Assembly (NCBI GenBank): GCA_938743325.2
Contig: OW568883.1
Coordinates: 186,001-250,000 of the forward strand
DNA: 64,000 bases
Direction: 5' to 3'
Origin: Pycnococcus provasolii
Lineage: Eukaryota; Chlorophyta; Pseudoscourfieldiophyceae; Pseudoscourfieldiales; Pycnococcaceae
The stretch's first letter is position 1. Each line of letters begins with the position of its first letter. This document shows positions 9,423-18,871 of this stretch, piece by piece. Under the pieces are notes generated by a model. That model saw only the letters and a list, made by a program, of their open reading frames with translations, did no database searches and had not been told where the DNA came from. Position numbers and translations under genes: made by a program.

Positions 9423-10043
9423 CTACAACAGGATGCCTGCCTCCGAGATTAGTTCCATCAATGCCACATCCACCTCCCTCTTTCGAGATTGTTCAAAACT
9501 TCTTGGTGACAGGTAGGTTTGTTCAAGTTTCCTTTTCTGTCCACCACCACTCGAACACCCTGCCGCCGCCGCCGCCCGTCGACGAGAGTTGTCGACCTGC
9601 GCGGACTTAGAAGCATTGTCACCGGCAGAATTGCCGCCATGGCTGGCGACATTCGTGGGAACATCTTCCATTCATTTGGTAGTAGATACCGGCAGGGTCT
9701 TCTTAAGCGCGTCGGCACCACGTATCTTCTGTTGTAAATCCATACAGTACTGGAAATGTTCTGTGAAAGGCCGTGGGCACTTTTGTATGAAGGTTGATCC
9801 CTCCGAAATGCCAGTTAAGTGAATCCGTATCTTCTGTCTGTTTCCCGTGAATTGCTTTCCGCAGCTCTTGCACATGTACGTGTGGTTGTTGTTACGCGTG
9901 CCACGTCTCAAGACGTAGACGCAGCGCTCCTCATTGCTCATGTTCGACGGATCCGGAGCTCCGCCATCGAGCGCGCTCTTCAACGCTTGTCCGACGCCTT
10001 CCCCAGGTGGAAGATCTTCATATGCGCCCGGCTTGCGCGGCAT
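9423..10043 (-). mobile_element. hAT-type DNA transposon: N-terminal transposase fragment with BED zinc finger
   Basis: Reading from 10043 the frame gives an acidic/Gly leader, then a BED-like zinc finger (YMCKSCGKQF with downstream RIHLTG and a later Cys). After an in-frame TGA at 9672-9674 it continues with LSPRSFEQSRKREVDVALMELI. That segment resembles the part of hAT transposases just before the RNase-H core. The rest is absent: the frame ends at about 9423, where the LTR-like sequence begins. It is a truncated, inactive fragment, probably cut by insertion or recombination. Confidence 0.6.
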
Positions 10044-10070
10044 CGGAGACTGACGGTAGTGATCGGGCGG

Positions 10071-10200
10071 GTTCAGTTCAGTTCAGTTCATCGGTCGGGA
10101 ATGATCGGGCGGGAATGATCACTAAGCACCATTCGGATTCGGGTGGATTCGGAATTCGGAATTCGATTCGGGTGGATTCGGATTCTCATTCTCAGTTCAA
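10071..10200. repeat. Short tandem repeats beside the hAT fragment
   Basis: GTTCA is repeated four times (10071-10090), followed by two GATCGGGCGGG-type repeats and a run of ATTCGG/GGTGGATTCGG repeats to about 10190. Short subterminal repeats of this kind are common at hAT ends, so this may be the remaining terminal region of the transposon. No matching opposite end was found. Confidence 0.5.
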
Positions 10201-10378
10201 CCCCGAATCTGACAACCTAGCGATACAGCGAGCGAGTCCTACCCTCGTAGCCCTAACCCTAACCCCTCCGCCGACGGCCAAAAAGCCCCCCCTCCAAGTT
10301 CGCTTTGGGGCCCTTTATCCTCCTTCTCCTTATCCACAACACATCACATCACTAAACCAAAATCTCCGCAGTCATATC

Positions 10379-10852
10379 ATGTCCGCCCGTGTGAACAACC
10401 TGTTCCAACTCCGCCCTCGGCGTGTCAGTTTAAGTTCAGGGACCCCGGTTTTTAGGAATGTTCGAACGTACGCGTCCAAGGAGGTCATCACCACGGACAA
10501 GGCGCCCGCGGCACTCGGACCGTACAGCCAAGCCATCAAGACGAACCAAACGCTCTACGTTAGCGGATGCCTCGGACTCATACCAGGAACCAAGGACATG
10601 AAAGGACCGACCGCGCCGGAACAGGCGGAACAAGCACTCGACAACATGGGCGCTGTCCTAGAAGCGGGCGGCGCATCGTACAGCTCCGTCGTCAAAACGC
10701 TCGTGCTCCTCGACGACATGGACGACTTTGCCGCCGTCAACGAAGTCTACTCCAAGTACTTCCCGGAAAACCCGCCGGCACGATCGTGCTTCGCCGTGAA
10801 AACGTTGCCGCTCGGCGCCAAGGTGGAAATCGAGTGCATCGCCGAAGTTTGA
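10379..10852 (+). CDS. RIDA: RidA/YjgF/UK114-family enamine/imine deaminase, organellar
   Basis: A 157-residue protein. RidA hydrolyses reactive enamines and imines such as 2-aminoacrylate made by PLP enzymes. After a ~30-residue basic, Ser/Arg-rich presequence the full domain is present: APAALGPYSQA, LYVSGCLGL, QALDNMGAVLEAGG, PPARSCFAVKTLPLGAKVEI. The substrate-binding Arg (PARS) and the Glu in VEIE are kept, which points to an active enzyme. The start is the ATG at 10379; the frame is open further upstream but runs into repeats. CCCTAACCCTAACCCC (telo-box-like) lies about 120 bp upstream. Mitochondrion or plastid is likely. Confidence 0.93.
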   Translation: MSARVNNLFQLRPRRVSLSSGTPVFRNVRTYASKEVITTDKAPAALGPYSQAIKTNQTLYVSGCLGLIPGTKDMKGPTAPEQAEQALDNMGAVLEAGGASYSSVVKTLVLLDDMDDFAAVNEVYSKYFPENPPARSCFAVKTLPLGAKVEIECIAEV

Positions 10853-10966
10853 GGTTACATACTACTGTGTACAAAACCTAAGTAAGATCGCTCGATATTT
10901 TCTAAGAAGAAGTACGGTACTACTAGACTTATGGTATTACATCAAATTTCAATCAATCAATTTAGT

Positions 10967-13900
10967 TCAGGTGGTACAGTTCCAACAAACCACCGCACCA
11001 TCCAGCAATCCAAACACCGTGCTGGCATTCAACACCTTGTGGCACAACGCGCAGCACGTTCCCTCGCGAAGAACCACACGACCGCCACGCGCATCCGCCA
11101 ACTCGCCGCGACGGCGCGTGCTCGCAGCACGCGCCAAGCTCTTCTTGATGGCACCGCGACGGCGCGCAGCCTCAGCCGCGCGAAACAAAGGCTCGGCAAT
11201 CGCGGGAAGCGCGGCGAGAGGCGCTAGGCCCGGCGCAGCCTGAAGCACCCTTACAGGATCGCATCCGCCTAAACCGCTCGCCGCCAGACGTGCCGCCGCG
11301 GAGTGGCCGCCACGTCGAAGAAGCTCGTCGAACAGCGCTAGCAGCGCAGGCTCCGCGCCTGGGCCGTCTCCAAGGCTTGCGGCGTAGTCTTCCGCAGCCT
11401 CAAGAGCAGACAGGCTCACGCCCCCTGCGCCAGGTGCGGGAATGCCGTGCAGATGAAGCAGCTCTCGAGCGGCATCCGCGAACCGTCCCTCGAGGTGGCA
11501 GGCGGCAGACACACATCGCCTCCACGCATCGTCGAGCTGCTCGGAGGCGGAAGAGCCGGCGGCCCACTTCCTCATGCGCTCCGCAAGTGTTGATGACGCA
11601 CGCTCCGCGTCGGGATGAGGTGCATGCGCGTACTCGCCGGATCGACGAAGGAGGCGAAGGAGGCGACGTGCCCATGCCAGCTGCGCGCCTGCACCATCAT
11701 CCTGCTTGATTTCCTCATCTGCCGCCGTCGACGCCGACGACGACAATACCGCCGCCGACTCCGCGGTCGATGGCGATGATCTCACCTCCTGCCGCTGCCT
11801 GTGCTGCCGCTCCGCCTCCTCGAGGAGTCGTCCAGCGGCGGCGGCGAGCACATGCGCTGGACGTCCTCCAAGAGCGAGGGAAGATGGCCACGCTAACCTA
11901 GCGCACGCAAGCACGAAGCGATCGACGTCCAATGTATCTGGCGACGCACCCACGGCGCCACCAGCACCGCCACCGCCGTCGCCGCCGCCGCCGCCGCCGC
12001 CACTGCCATCCACGGCGGATGCAACGCCGCGATCATGCGCCGCAGCCGACGCTGTCACCAAGCTCAAATATGCCGCAACCATCGGCTCGCCGTGAGGTTC
12101 CAGCAGCTCGGTTGCCAGGGCGACGGAAATCGCGCCGCCAACGCGAGGTGCCGCCAGCGCTCCAATCGCCGCACTGGGCGCCGCGGCGAGAAGCCACGAC
12201 GTAACCGCCTCCTGTGCAACGGCTGCAGGACACGCGGCGTCCGCGACAGCACGGCAGCCTCTCAGCGCGTAATCGACGCGTGCAGACTCCGACACCGCCG
12301 CGTTGCCACTTGACGACGATGCGACACCTTCAACAATCTTACCGCTATGAAGGTGCCACCAAATTCGCAGAGCTTCGTTGAACACGCCATGGCTCTCGTG
12401 CAGCACGGCGAGCGCGACGTGGCAGCCACACGACGTGAGCGCCTGGCCCGCGTCGAGAAGATTCACACGATTCGAAGGGTCCGCACACAGCACCTCAAGC
12501 CGGCTGCGGTGCACTGCGGCGCCTCCGCCAGACTGGCGCGTAAGATCCGTAAGAACGCGCGACGCGACGGTGTCCACCGCCTCATGCTCCTCATCGGACA
12601 AGTCCGTGTGGCGTCTACACTCAAGCAGGAACCATGCAAGCCATCCGCGTGCATCACGTAGCAGCGCGTTCTCGGACGGCGCGGAGCCCGGTCCCACGGG
12701 ACTTGCCGCCATGCGCCGTGCCTCCGCCGCGGTGGTCGCCACGAGCTTGTCTAGCGGCACCGGCGGCAGGCAGATACCAAGACGACGCTGCGGCTTGGCC
12801 AGAGCCCCGAACCGCCGGCTTTCCGAAGGAACAAGCGGGAACACCTCGCCCGGGCGTACGCACGACGCGTTGGCGAGGCTGCGAAAGCCCTTCTCGTACT
12901 GACCTCGCACGATGTAGAGGAACCCAGCCTCCGCGCGCGCCGCGTCGAGCAACGCCACGGCGGCACCGCGCATCGACGCGGGGGCGTTTGCGAGCGCACG
13001 CGCCTCGCTCGCTGCCGCCTCGAGCGCCTCTTCGAGACGTCCTTCGCGGAGCAGCTCGCCAACCACCGCCGCGGGTGCCACGGGGATGAGGAGCGACACC
13101 GCCGTCTCGCAGGTGATGGCCACCGCGCCGATCCAAGGCGCATTCGCGGTGCCGAGCGTGCCGCTCGCCGCGAGGTGTACCTCCGTCTTCAGCGGGCCAA
13201 GACCCTCTGACACGCGAGCCGCCTCCGACATCGAGCCAATGCTGAGGCGCTGCGTCAAGCTGCGCGGCGTCGACCGAGATTCCGGGTAATTTTCCAGCAC
13301 CATGCTCTGCACGCGCGCCCCTGTATTCAGGTCAAGCACGTGCACGACACCGTCGCCACCCACGCTCAGCACGTACGGTGCACCTCTTCCGGCGCACGCC
13401 ATGCGCTGCGGCGGGGTGGGAAACGCCAGCGCGCCCACGCTTGACGGGCGCAAACGCACAGCATCGTACGCGACGCCAGCCTTGGTGCAAACGAAGAGCG
13501 CGTGCGCCTCGGGCATCGCATCCACGCCGCCTCCCCCGCTAGCCGCGACGTTGGCGGCGGTAGGCGAACCGTCGCTGCCCACGGACGCTGGCACCTTCGA
13601 GCACAGCGGCACGAATGTGCCCTCCGGCATCTCCACGACGTCCACGAGAAGTGGCACGGGCGTGGAATCACCGCGCGACACGACAAAACCAGCGGCTGTG
13701 TACGCGCTCAGCCCGTTCGGCGCGTCGCATGGCACGCTCACTGAGAGCGTTGGCACGGCGGTGCCAGTGCCCGCGTTGCGCGCGGTGGACAGGCCGCGCA
13801 GTACCGCGCCGACGTCCAGCACGCTGTACGAGCGCTTCGTTCCGATGAGCACACGCTGGCGGTCAAGCCAGACGGCGTCGCGCGCGGACATCGGGATGTC

Positions 13901-14509
13901 AAGCTCGCACAGCACGTGCGCCTTAGCCGGACTCTTCACCTCGACAACGGCGAGCTTCTTCTTCATGCACACGAGAAGTCTCGGTGGGTAGCACGGCTCC
14001 GTTCCGTACGGCACCATCGCGACGTCACCGTCGGCGCGTATGAGGTGCACCGGAAGCCCGCACGGCAGTCTGAGCGTGACCGTCTCGTACTCCGCGCCGT
14101 TCGCAGACGGTGCGTCGTCGCCGCCTGCTCCGACGTCGTCGCCCCAGAGTCGCGCGGGGTGTATGCTCACCACGCCGTCGCACAGCGCCGCAACTCTTCG
14201 CGCTGCCGGTAGTTGTGCAATGCAGCTCACCGGCCTTCGCCCGAGTTGCGCCCTTCCAGAAACGCGCGCGGACACGACTCCCGACGCCGACGCCGACGCC
14301 GACGCCCCTCCTTTCCCGTTGTCGCCCTCGTTCGCGCCTCGGAGCAGGTCGAATTGGATGAGCGCGCCGTCCCTGCACCCCACGTACAGCACGCCTGTTC
14401 CACCGTCGAGCGCGAGCGCGGACGCGAGCGACGGAATCGTCGCGAGAGCGCGCAGCGCGTAGCTGCGTCGCTGCGAACCCAATGAAGCCGCCGCAGTCTC
14501 CCTGCTCAT
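10967..14509 (-). CDS. Vps39/TGFBRAP1-type CORVET/HOPS tethering subunit
   Basis: A 1180-residue protein. The N-terminal ~330 residues form a CNH (citron homology) beta-propeller-like region, with GVLYVGCRDGALIQFDL and a repeated blade pattern. The middle is a long Ala/Leu-rich helical repeat region, interrupted around residue 820 by a Gly/Asp/Ser stretch. The C-terminus ends in the short Vps39-type zinc-binding domain CALCHKVL...AVVCWNC. CNH + helical solenoid + terminal CxxC pair is the plan of Vps39 and TGFBRAP1/Vps3, which bind Rab5 or Rab7 on endosomes and vacuoles. I cannot decide which of the two it is. It ends 114 bp from the convergent RidA gene. Confidence 0.75.
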   Translation of the reverse strand: MSRETAAASLGSQRRSYALRALATIPSLASALALDGGTGVLYVGCRDGALIQFDLLRGANEGDNGKGGASASASASGVVSARVSGRAQLGRRPVSCIAQLPAARRVAALCDGVVSIHPARLWGDDVGAGGDDAPSANGAEYETVTLRLPCGLPVHLIRADGDVAMVPYGTEPCYPPRLLVCMKKKLAVVEVKSPAKAHVLCELDIPMSARDAVWLDRQRVLIGTKRSYSVLDVGAVLRGLSTARNAGTGTAVPTLSVSVPCDAPNGLSAYTAAGFVVSRGDSTPVPLLVDVVEMPEGTFVPLCSKVPASVGSDGSPTAANVAASGGGGVDAMPEAHALFVCTKAGVAYDAVRLRPSSVGALAFPTPPQRMACAGRGAPYVLSVGGDGVVHVLDLNTGARVQSMVLENYPESRSTPRSLTQRLSIGSMSEAARVSEGLGPLKTEVHLAASGTLGTANAPWIGAVAITCETAVSLLIPVAPAAVVGELLREGRLEEALEAAASEARALANAPASMRGAAVALLDAARAEAGFLYIVRGQYEKGFRSLANASCVRPGEVFPLVPSESRRFGALAKPQRRLGICLPPVPLDKLVATTAAEARRMAASPVGPGSAPSENALLRDARGWLAWFLLECRRHTDLSDEEHEAVDTVASRVLTDLTRQSGGGAAVHRSRLEVLCADPSNRVNLLDAGQALTSCGCHVALAVLHESHGVFNEALRIWWHLHSGKIVEGVASSSSGNAAVSESARVDYALRGCRAVADAACPAAVAQEAVTSWLLAAAPSAAIGALAAPRVGGAISVALATELLEPHGEPMVAAYLSLVTASAAAHDRGVASAVDGSGGGGGGGDGGGGAGGAVGASPDTLDVDRFVLACARLAWPSSLALGGRPAHVLAAAAGRLLEEAERQHRQRQEVRSSPSTAESAAVLSSSASTAADEEIKQDDGAGAQLAWARRLLRLLRRSGEYAHAPHPDAERASSTLAERMRKWAAGSSASEQLDDAWRRCVSAACHLEGRFADAARELLHLHGIPAPGAGGVSLSALEAAEDYAASLGDGPGAEPALLALFDELLRRGGHSAAARLAASGLGGCDPVRVLQAAPGLAPLAALPAIAEPLFRAAEAARRRGAIKKSLARAASTRRRGELADARGGRVVLREGTCCALCHKVLNASTVFGLLDGAVVCWNCTT

Positions 14510-14915
14510 AGAGCAACGGCTCAGAGCGTTTCCATGAACATGAACAAGGCAAGGCCCAAGGGGGAAGAAACGGACAATAATGGCGCCGAAGAGGAGGGAG
14601 GAGCTCGAAGGAGGAGGGAAACCGAAAACGGCAGGGGTTTTAGGGGTTTAGGGTATTAATGTGTGCTTGAGTTGACTTTATTCAATTGACTTTATTAATT
14701 AAACTCATCAGGCATGCCGCGTTTCACGGGGAGCCGTCTCGTGGTGAGTCCCACGCAACCACCTTAAAGCGAGGGGGCGATGACGACGGATCGTAATATT
14801 GGCGAGATGATTGAGATGGAGGAGGATTCGCATCACGCGCGGCCTTATCGTGAGAACCAAACGTGGTGTAATCCACTGAAGTGGCCGATGCTGAATAAGG
14901 CTGCGCGTCGTACCG
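14510..14915. other. Intergenic region with a telo-box-like motif
   Basis: About 400 bp between two minus-strand genes. GGGGTTTTAGGGGTTTAGGG lies at about 14634-14653, roughly 125 bp upstream of the tether start, in the position of a promoter telo-box. The rest holds the 3' flank of the ABCG gene. No other gene was seen. Confidence 0.45.
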
Positions 14916-17684
14916 TCAAGCCATTTCGCCACTGTCTGGCGTGACGCGTCGCGGGGCCATCGATTTGCCGTCCGGAGAGTCAGCCATCATCGCAGTGGCA
15001 CTCTGGACTCTCTCCAGAATTTCCTTCTCTTCCACTTCCCTATGGCCACCAAGTAGAGCCTCCTGCAAGTGTTTCTTTTCAGATTCCCACTCAGCCAACA
15101 CAAGCACCTCAGCTCTCTTCGCCGTAAGCGCGGCATTCGAAAGCTTATTTAAAGTGTTAATCTTCTTGACGATGCTCTTGAATTGCGGCGTCCGGTCTAG
15201 CCGTTCTGCGCCCGGCAAGAACATGTGATAGGCATTATTCGATTGCCCGTGTTTCGCCCTCAGGTCACCCATCTTCTTGTCAAGGTCAGTCGCACCGGGA
15301 AAAAACTTTCGCTCCTTGCCCAAGATACCGTGAGGGCGCCACGGCGCCGTCGCCACTATCAAGCAAGCGGCAAGGAACAGCACATTCATTCCTAATAGTA
15401 CCAGCAGGTGAAAGTACGGCTTCACATTATTGTATCCATACGTTTCCATGAAACTTTCAGGACCGAAATTTTGGCACTCAATGTGCGCCGTCTGTTTTGC
15501 TTCGTAGTCCACAAAGGTGGCATTGACCCGTGTTATGTTCGAAATAAATGCAAAGTCATTGACGAGGGTTGTGTTCTCGAGCGGGCTAGCCTGTTTGGGC
15601 GGGCAGGTGCGTGACTGGCTCGAAAGATTGATACGAGTCATCGCGGAGAAGAACCAAAATTCCGGATTCATGCAGTACACGATCTGATATCCGATGTGTG
15701 CGATTTTGTATGGCTTGAAAAATCCGCTGAAGAGCTGCATCATACTCTCCGCCACACCGACGCCCCAAACGGCAATCGCTCCATCCAGGTGCAGTTGCTG
15801 CGTCACCACGAGGCATATAATAAGACTTATGCTCATATGCGTGAGATTAAATTGCCATGTGAACAGGCACCCAGTGATGACGTCATTTATCTCGAAATTC
15901 TCGAATGTGATCACATAGATGATCAGGTACATAACGATTGCCGAAAGGCCACCAAATACGCAGAAGTGGCTGATGGTGCTGAAGAGGTACTGCCACCAGT
16001 CGATGACCTGAATTTCAGTCTCTATTTGGACGACACTGAGCATTCGTGTGACGGACGACGTCACAACTGGCGCGTACAGGGGAGCGGCAAGCATCGCCTT
16101 GTACAACGCAGCGGTGAGAATCTGGCCATTCGCGTTGTCGTCGCGAAACAGCGTGCCGAACAGCAGTGCTGAGAAGATGCTGACAGCGATGGGAAGAAGT
16201 ATGGAAGCCCAGGAGCTGTCCGCGAGGAAACGTCCCTCGAGCATGGTGGTTCGATTGATCGTCGAGCTCTCCGGGGTGACTGGACCAGGTTCGAGCGGTG
16301 CCATTGGAAGCGCCGTGTCGATGGCAGCCTCGAGGCGCCAGCGCACGTTTGTGTCGAAGAGTTCGCACAGGTAGTTAAAGCACACCTGATCATCCTTCGC
16401 AGCCTGCAGCACGTCGCTGATGAGATCAGCAGGATTGGTGGTCGCCAGCAGTTGCGCAAGCTCATCCGACGTGACGTCGCCGCTCGAATCCTTGTCAAAC
16501 ACTGTCAGCTGGCAGTCGAGCGCGCATTTGGTAAACGTGCTCACGGCGACGGTGGGCGCACCGAAGTACACTGTCGCGCCGTTCACCATGAGGCTGAGGC
16601 GGTCGAACAGATTAAAGATCTCGATACGAGGCTGGTGGATTGTCAGCATGATAGCCTTGTGCTGGTTCGTCGCAATGTTGCGCAACATGACGACCATCTG
16701 AAGGCTCGACGCGCCGTCCAGCCCGCTCGTTGGCTCGTCCATGAAGAGAACATACGGGCTGGCGAGCAGCTCGATCGCCACGGCAAGTCGCCTTTTCTGC
16801 CCACCGCTCAGCCCGCCACCACCGGTCTTGTCCACGACGACGTCCGCTCGGCGGTGAAGGTCAGCGAGATTCAGCACCATGCGCACGCGCTTGAACTTGT
16901 CGTCGAACGTTAGAAGGTTGCCATCGTCATCCTTGTCCCGGATTCGCAGTTCTGCGGAGTAGGCGAGATTCTCGACAACGGTGAGGTTGCTGACGTATGG
17001 TGCATCGAACTGGCGCACGTATCCGCTGTTTTGCAGCAGCCACGAGTTGGCGTATACGCCCTTTGCGCTGGTTTGGTCGCTTGTGGTGTACGGAACGCCG
17101 TTGCAGTACCTCGAACCTGTCTGCACGCCCGTTTTGCGTCGGCCGCTCAGGCAGTCAAGCAGTGTCGTCTTCCCGCAGCCACTTGGTCCCATAATAGCGA
17201 CAAGCTCACCTGGATTGACGATGCCAGTCGCGTTGTACAGCAGCTGCTTGTGCCCGCTAAGTTCGAAACCTTTCGGCACGCGTGACACTTTGGCTTTCAC
17301 CGTTTGGTGAGCATGTGTCATTGTGTTCATAAACTGCAATCTCCTCTTTAACGAGATGAGCGGGCTGACGGTTCCTTCCGTCGTCGCCTGGGCAGCCTCT
17401 TGAGCTTGCGCAAGTCGCTTGTCATTCTGCGAGTAGTAGTGAAAAGTTCGCCATGCGATGGAGCACTTGTGCTTGATGTCCGTTTCTAGGGCATCGGTTT
17501 CCTCCCCGGCCTTGGGGTCTTGCAACTTATCGCTAGCGCGAGCTAGTTTGGCACGGAACACGAGGTTCGTGACGAATGCGAGTAGCTGGTGTATGCACAG
17601 CACGGCAATCACGGCGCCGGCGACAATAGCGACACCGGTTTCCGTCGCGGAGGTGGAGAATGTGTCGAGCGAAGAGGACGGCAT
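14916..17684 (-). CDS. ABCG-type half transporter with an embedded EF-hand loop
   Basis: A 922-residue protein starting at ATG 17682-17684. An N-terminal hydrophobic segment (about residues 17-42) precedes the nucleotide-binding domain: Walker A GPSGCGKTT (about 166-174), signature LSGGQKRRL (about 292), Walker B VLFMDEP (about 312) and the H-loop LTIHQPR. The domain order NBD then TMD and the run of ABC2-type membrane helices make it an ABCG (WHITE) half transporter working as a dimer. Unusually, the linker after the NBD holds a perfect EF-hand calcium loop, D-K-D-S-S-G-D-V-T-S-D-E (about 397-408, bases 16461-16496), followed by a helix. The substrate is unknown. Confidence 0.9.
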   Translation of the reverse strand: MPSSSLDTFSTSATETGVAIVAGAVIAVLCIHQLLAFVTNLVFRAKLARASDKLQDPKAGEETDALETDIKHKCSIAWRTFHYYSQNDKRLAQAQEAAQATTEGTVSPLISLKRRLQFMNTMTHAHQTVKAKVSRVPKGFELSGHKQLLYNATGIVNPGELVAIMGPSGCGKTTLLDCLSGRRKTGVQTGSRYCNGVPYTTSDQTSAKGVYANSWLLQNSGYVRQFDAPYVSNLTVVENLAYSAELRIRDKDDDGNLLTFDDKFKRVRMVLNLADLHRRADVVVDKTGGGGLSGGQKRRLAVAIELLASPYVLFMDEPTSGLDGASSLQMVVMLRNIATNQHKAIMLTIHQPRIEIFNLFDRLSLMVNGATVYFGAPTVAVSTFTKCALDCQLTVFDKDSSGDVTSDELAQLLATTNPADLISDVLQAAKDDQVCFNYLCELFDTNVRWRLEAAIDTALPMAPLEPGPVTPESSTINRTTMLEGRFLADSSWASILLPIAVSIFSALLFGTLFRDDNANGQILTAALYKAMLAAPLYAPVVTSSVTRMLSVVQIETEIQVIDWWQYLFSTISHFCVFGGLSAIVMYLIIYVITFENFEINDVITGCLFTWQFNLTHMSISLIICLVVTQQLHLDGAIAVWGVGVAESMMQLFSGFFKPYKIAHIGYQIVYCMNPEFWFFSAMTRINLSSQSRTCPPKQASPLENTTLVNDFAFISNITRVNATFVDYEAKQTAHIECQNFGPESFMETYGYNNVKPYFHLLVLLGMNVLFLAACLIVATAPWRPHGILGKERKFFPGATDLDKKMGDLRAKHGQSNNAYHMFLPGAERLDRTPQFKSIVKKINTLNKLSNAALTAKRAEVLVLAEWESEKKHLQEALLGGHREVEEKEILERVQSATAMMADSPDGKSMAPRRVTPDSGEMA

Positions 17685-18871
17685 ACTAACCTTACTTACT
17701 GTATTGTATGCTTCTGATGTATGATATCGAGCGAGACGAGAGGAGAACAGTACCGGGGATAGACGTTTTCTCTTAGAAGATAAAAATAAAAAGGGTGGTG
17801 AAACCAGTGGAGCCACGAAGATAACTCAGATAACCCACTAGATAAGGCCGCAAACACTAAACAAACAAACAATCAGTAAGAGGCAGGATAGCCAGCACCA
17901 ACACAACACAAGTGCACAAGTGCACAAGTGCAGTGGCAATGGCCACGTGCGGCCTCTTATGGGAAAAGCAGGGAAAAGCTAGGGTACACAACGTTGCCAA
18001 CGTTGCTTGCCAAATAGTTGCCCTCACTCACCCCAGCAGTATGTATTCCGTCCACAGAGTTGTCCTCGCTCGCCTTCCTCTCTTTTGGCATCAGGCAGGC
18101 AGTCGCATGGCATGTCTGGCCTACTTCAGTACTTCCTACCTTAAAGTAGCTTTAGGCTTTAGGCTTCAGCTACCTTTACTGTAGCGTAAAGGTTGCCCTG
18201 GCACCAGGTGTCTTGCTTGGCCTTTTCCTCCCACCAACTCTTGGTGGGACCCAAGAAGACATCAAGCAGAGGCTCGTTTGGCCAGCTCGTTTGGCCGGCG
18301 TCCCTGGCTCGCCCCTGGTGGGGAACCATGCATAACATAGACTAGCGAGTGGTTTCCTGCGTCGAGCGAGCACTGGGCTACCCGGTATCGTACCCGCTCC
18401 AGACTCCAGAGGTATGTAAACTTTTCCATACCAGAAAGGTTGTACCTACTCTCTTACCATAGGGGGAGGCTACCTTTAAAACCGCCGTGTTCCTCCCCAC
18501 GGCCTTATTACATACATATTATTATTAGCCCGTTTCACGGCACATACAGTAAGTACTACGGGTACGGGGAGGAGCCTCGCCGGCCGGGATGACGGGATCG
18601 CGGCCGTTGATGGCTGCTCGAGATGGTCGAAGAGGGAGTGACCAGTGGTGTGAGCCTGTGAGGTTGCGTTGCGAACGATAACCAAGGCGTGGCTCAACTG
18701 TTAGGGTAGGGTAAAGTTTAGGGGTTCGGGTTCGGGTTCGGGTTCGGATTGCCATAGATCTCCCCCCCCCCCCCCCCCCCCATCTGCAATCCCCTCCGCC
18801 CCTCCCCCGCACGCGTGCTCTGGTTCCCCAACCCCACCACAAATAGCACTCCTCGCCATATTGTTTGTTTG
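17685..18871. other. Intergenic region between the ABCG and DUF547 genes
   Basis: About 1.2 kb without a supported gene. It includes a small CACAAGTG tandem repeat (about 17910-17930), a GGGTTC/GGTTCG repeat at 18721-18748 and a 20-nt C-run at 18762-18781, the last two just upstream of the DUF547 gene. Frames here are short and low-complexity. Confidence 0.45.
18762..18781. repeat. 20-nt C homopolymer
   Basis: An uninterrupted run of 20 C, preceded by a GGTTCG repeat, about 90 bp before the first ATG of the DUF547 gene. Confidence 0.95.
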
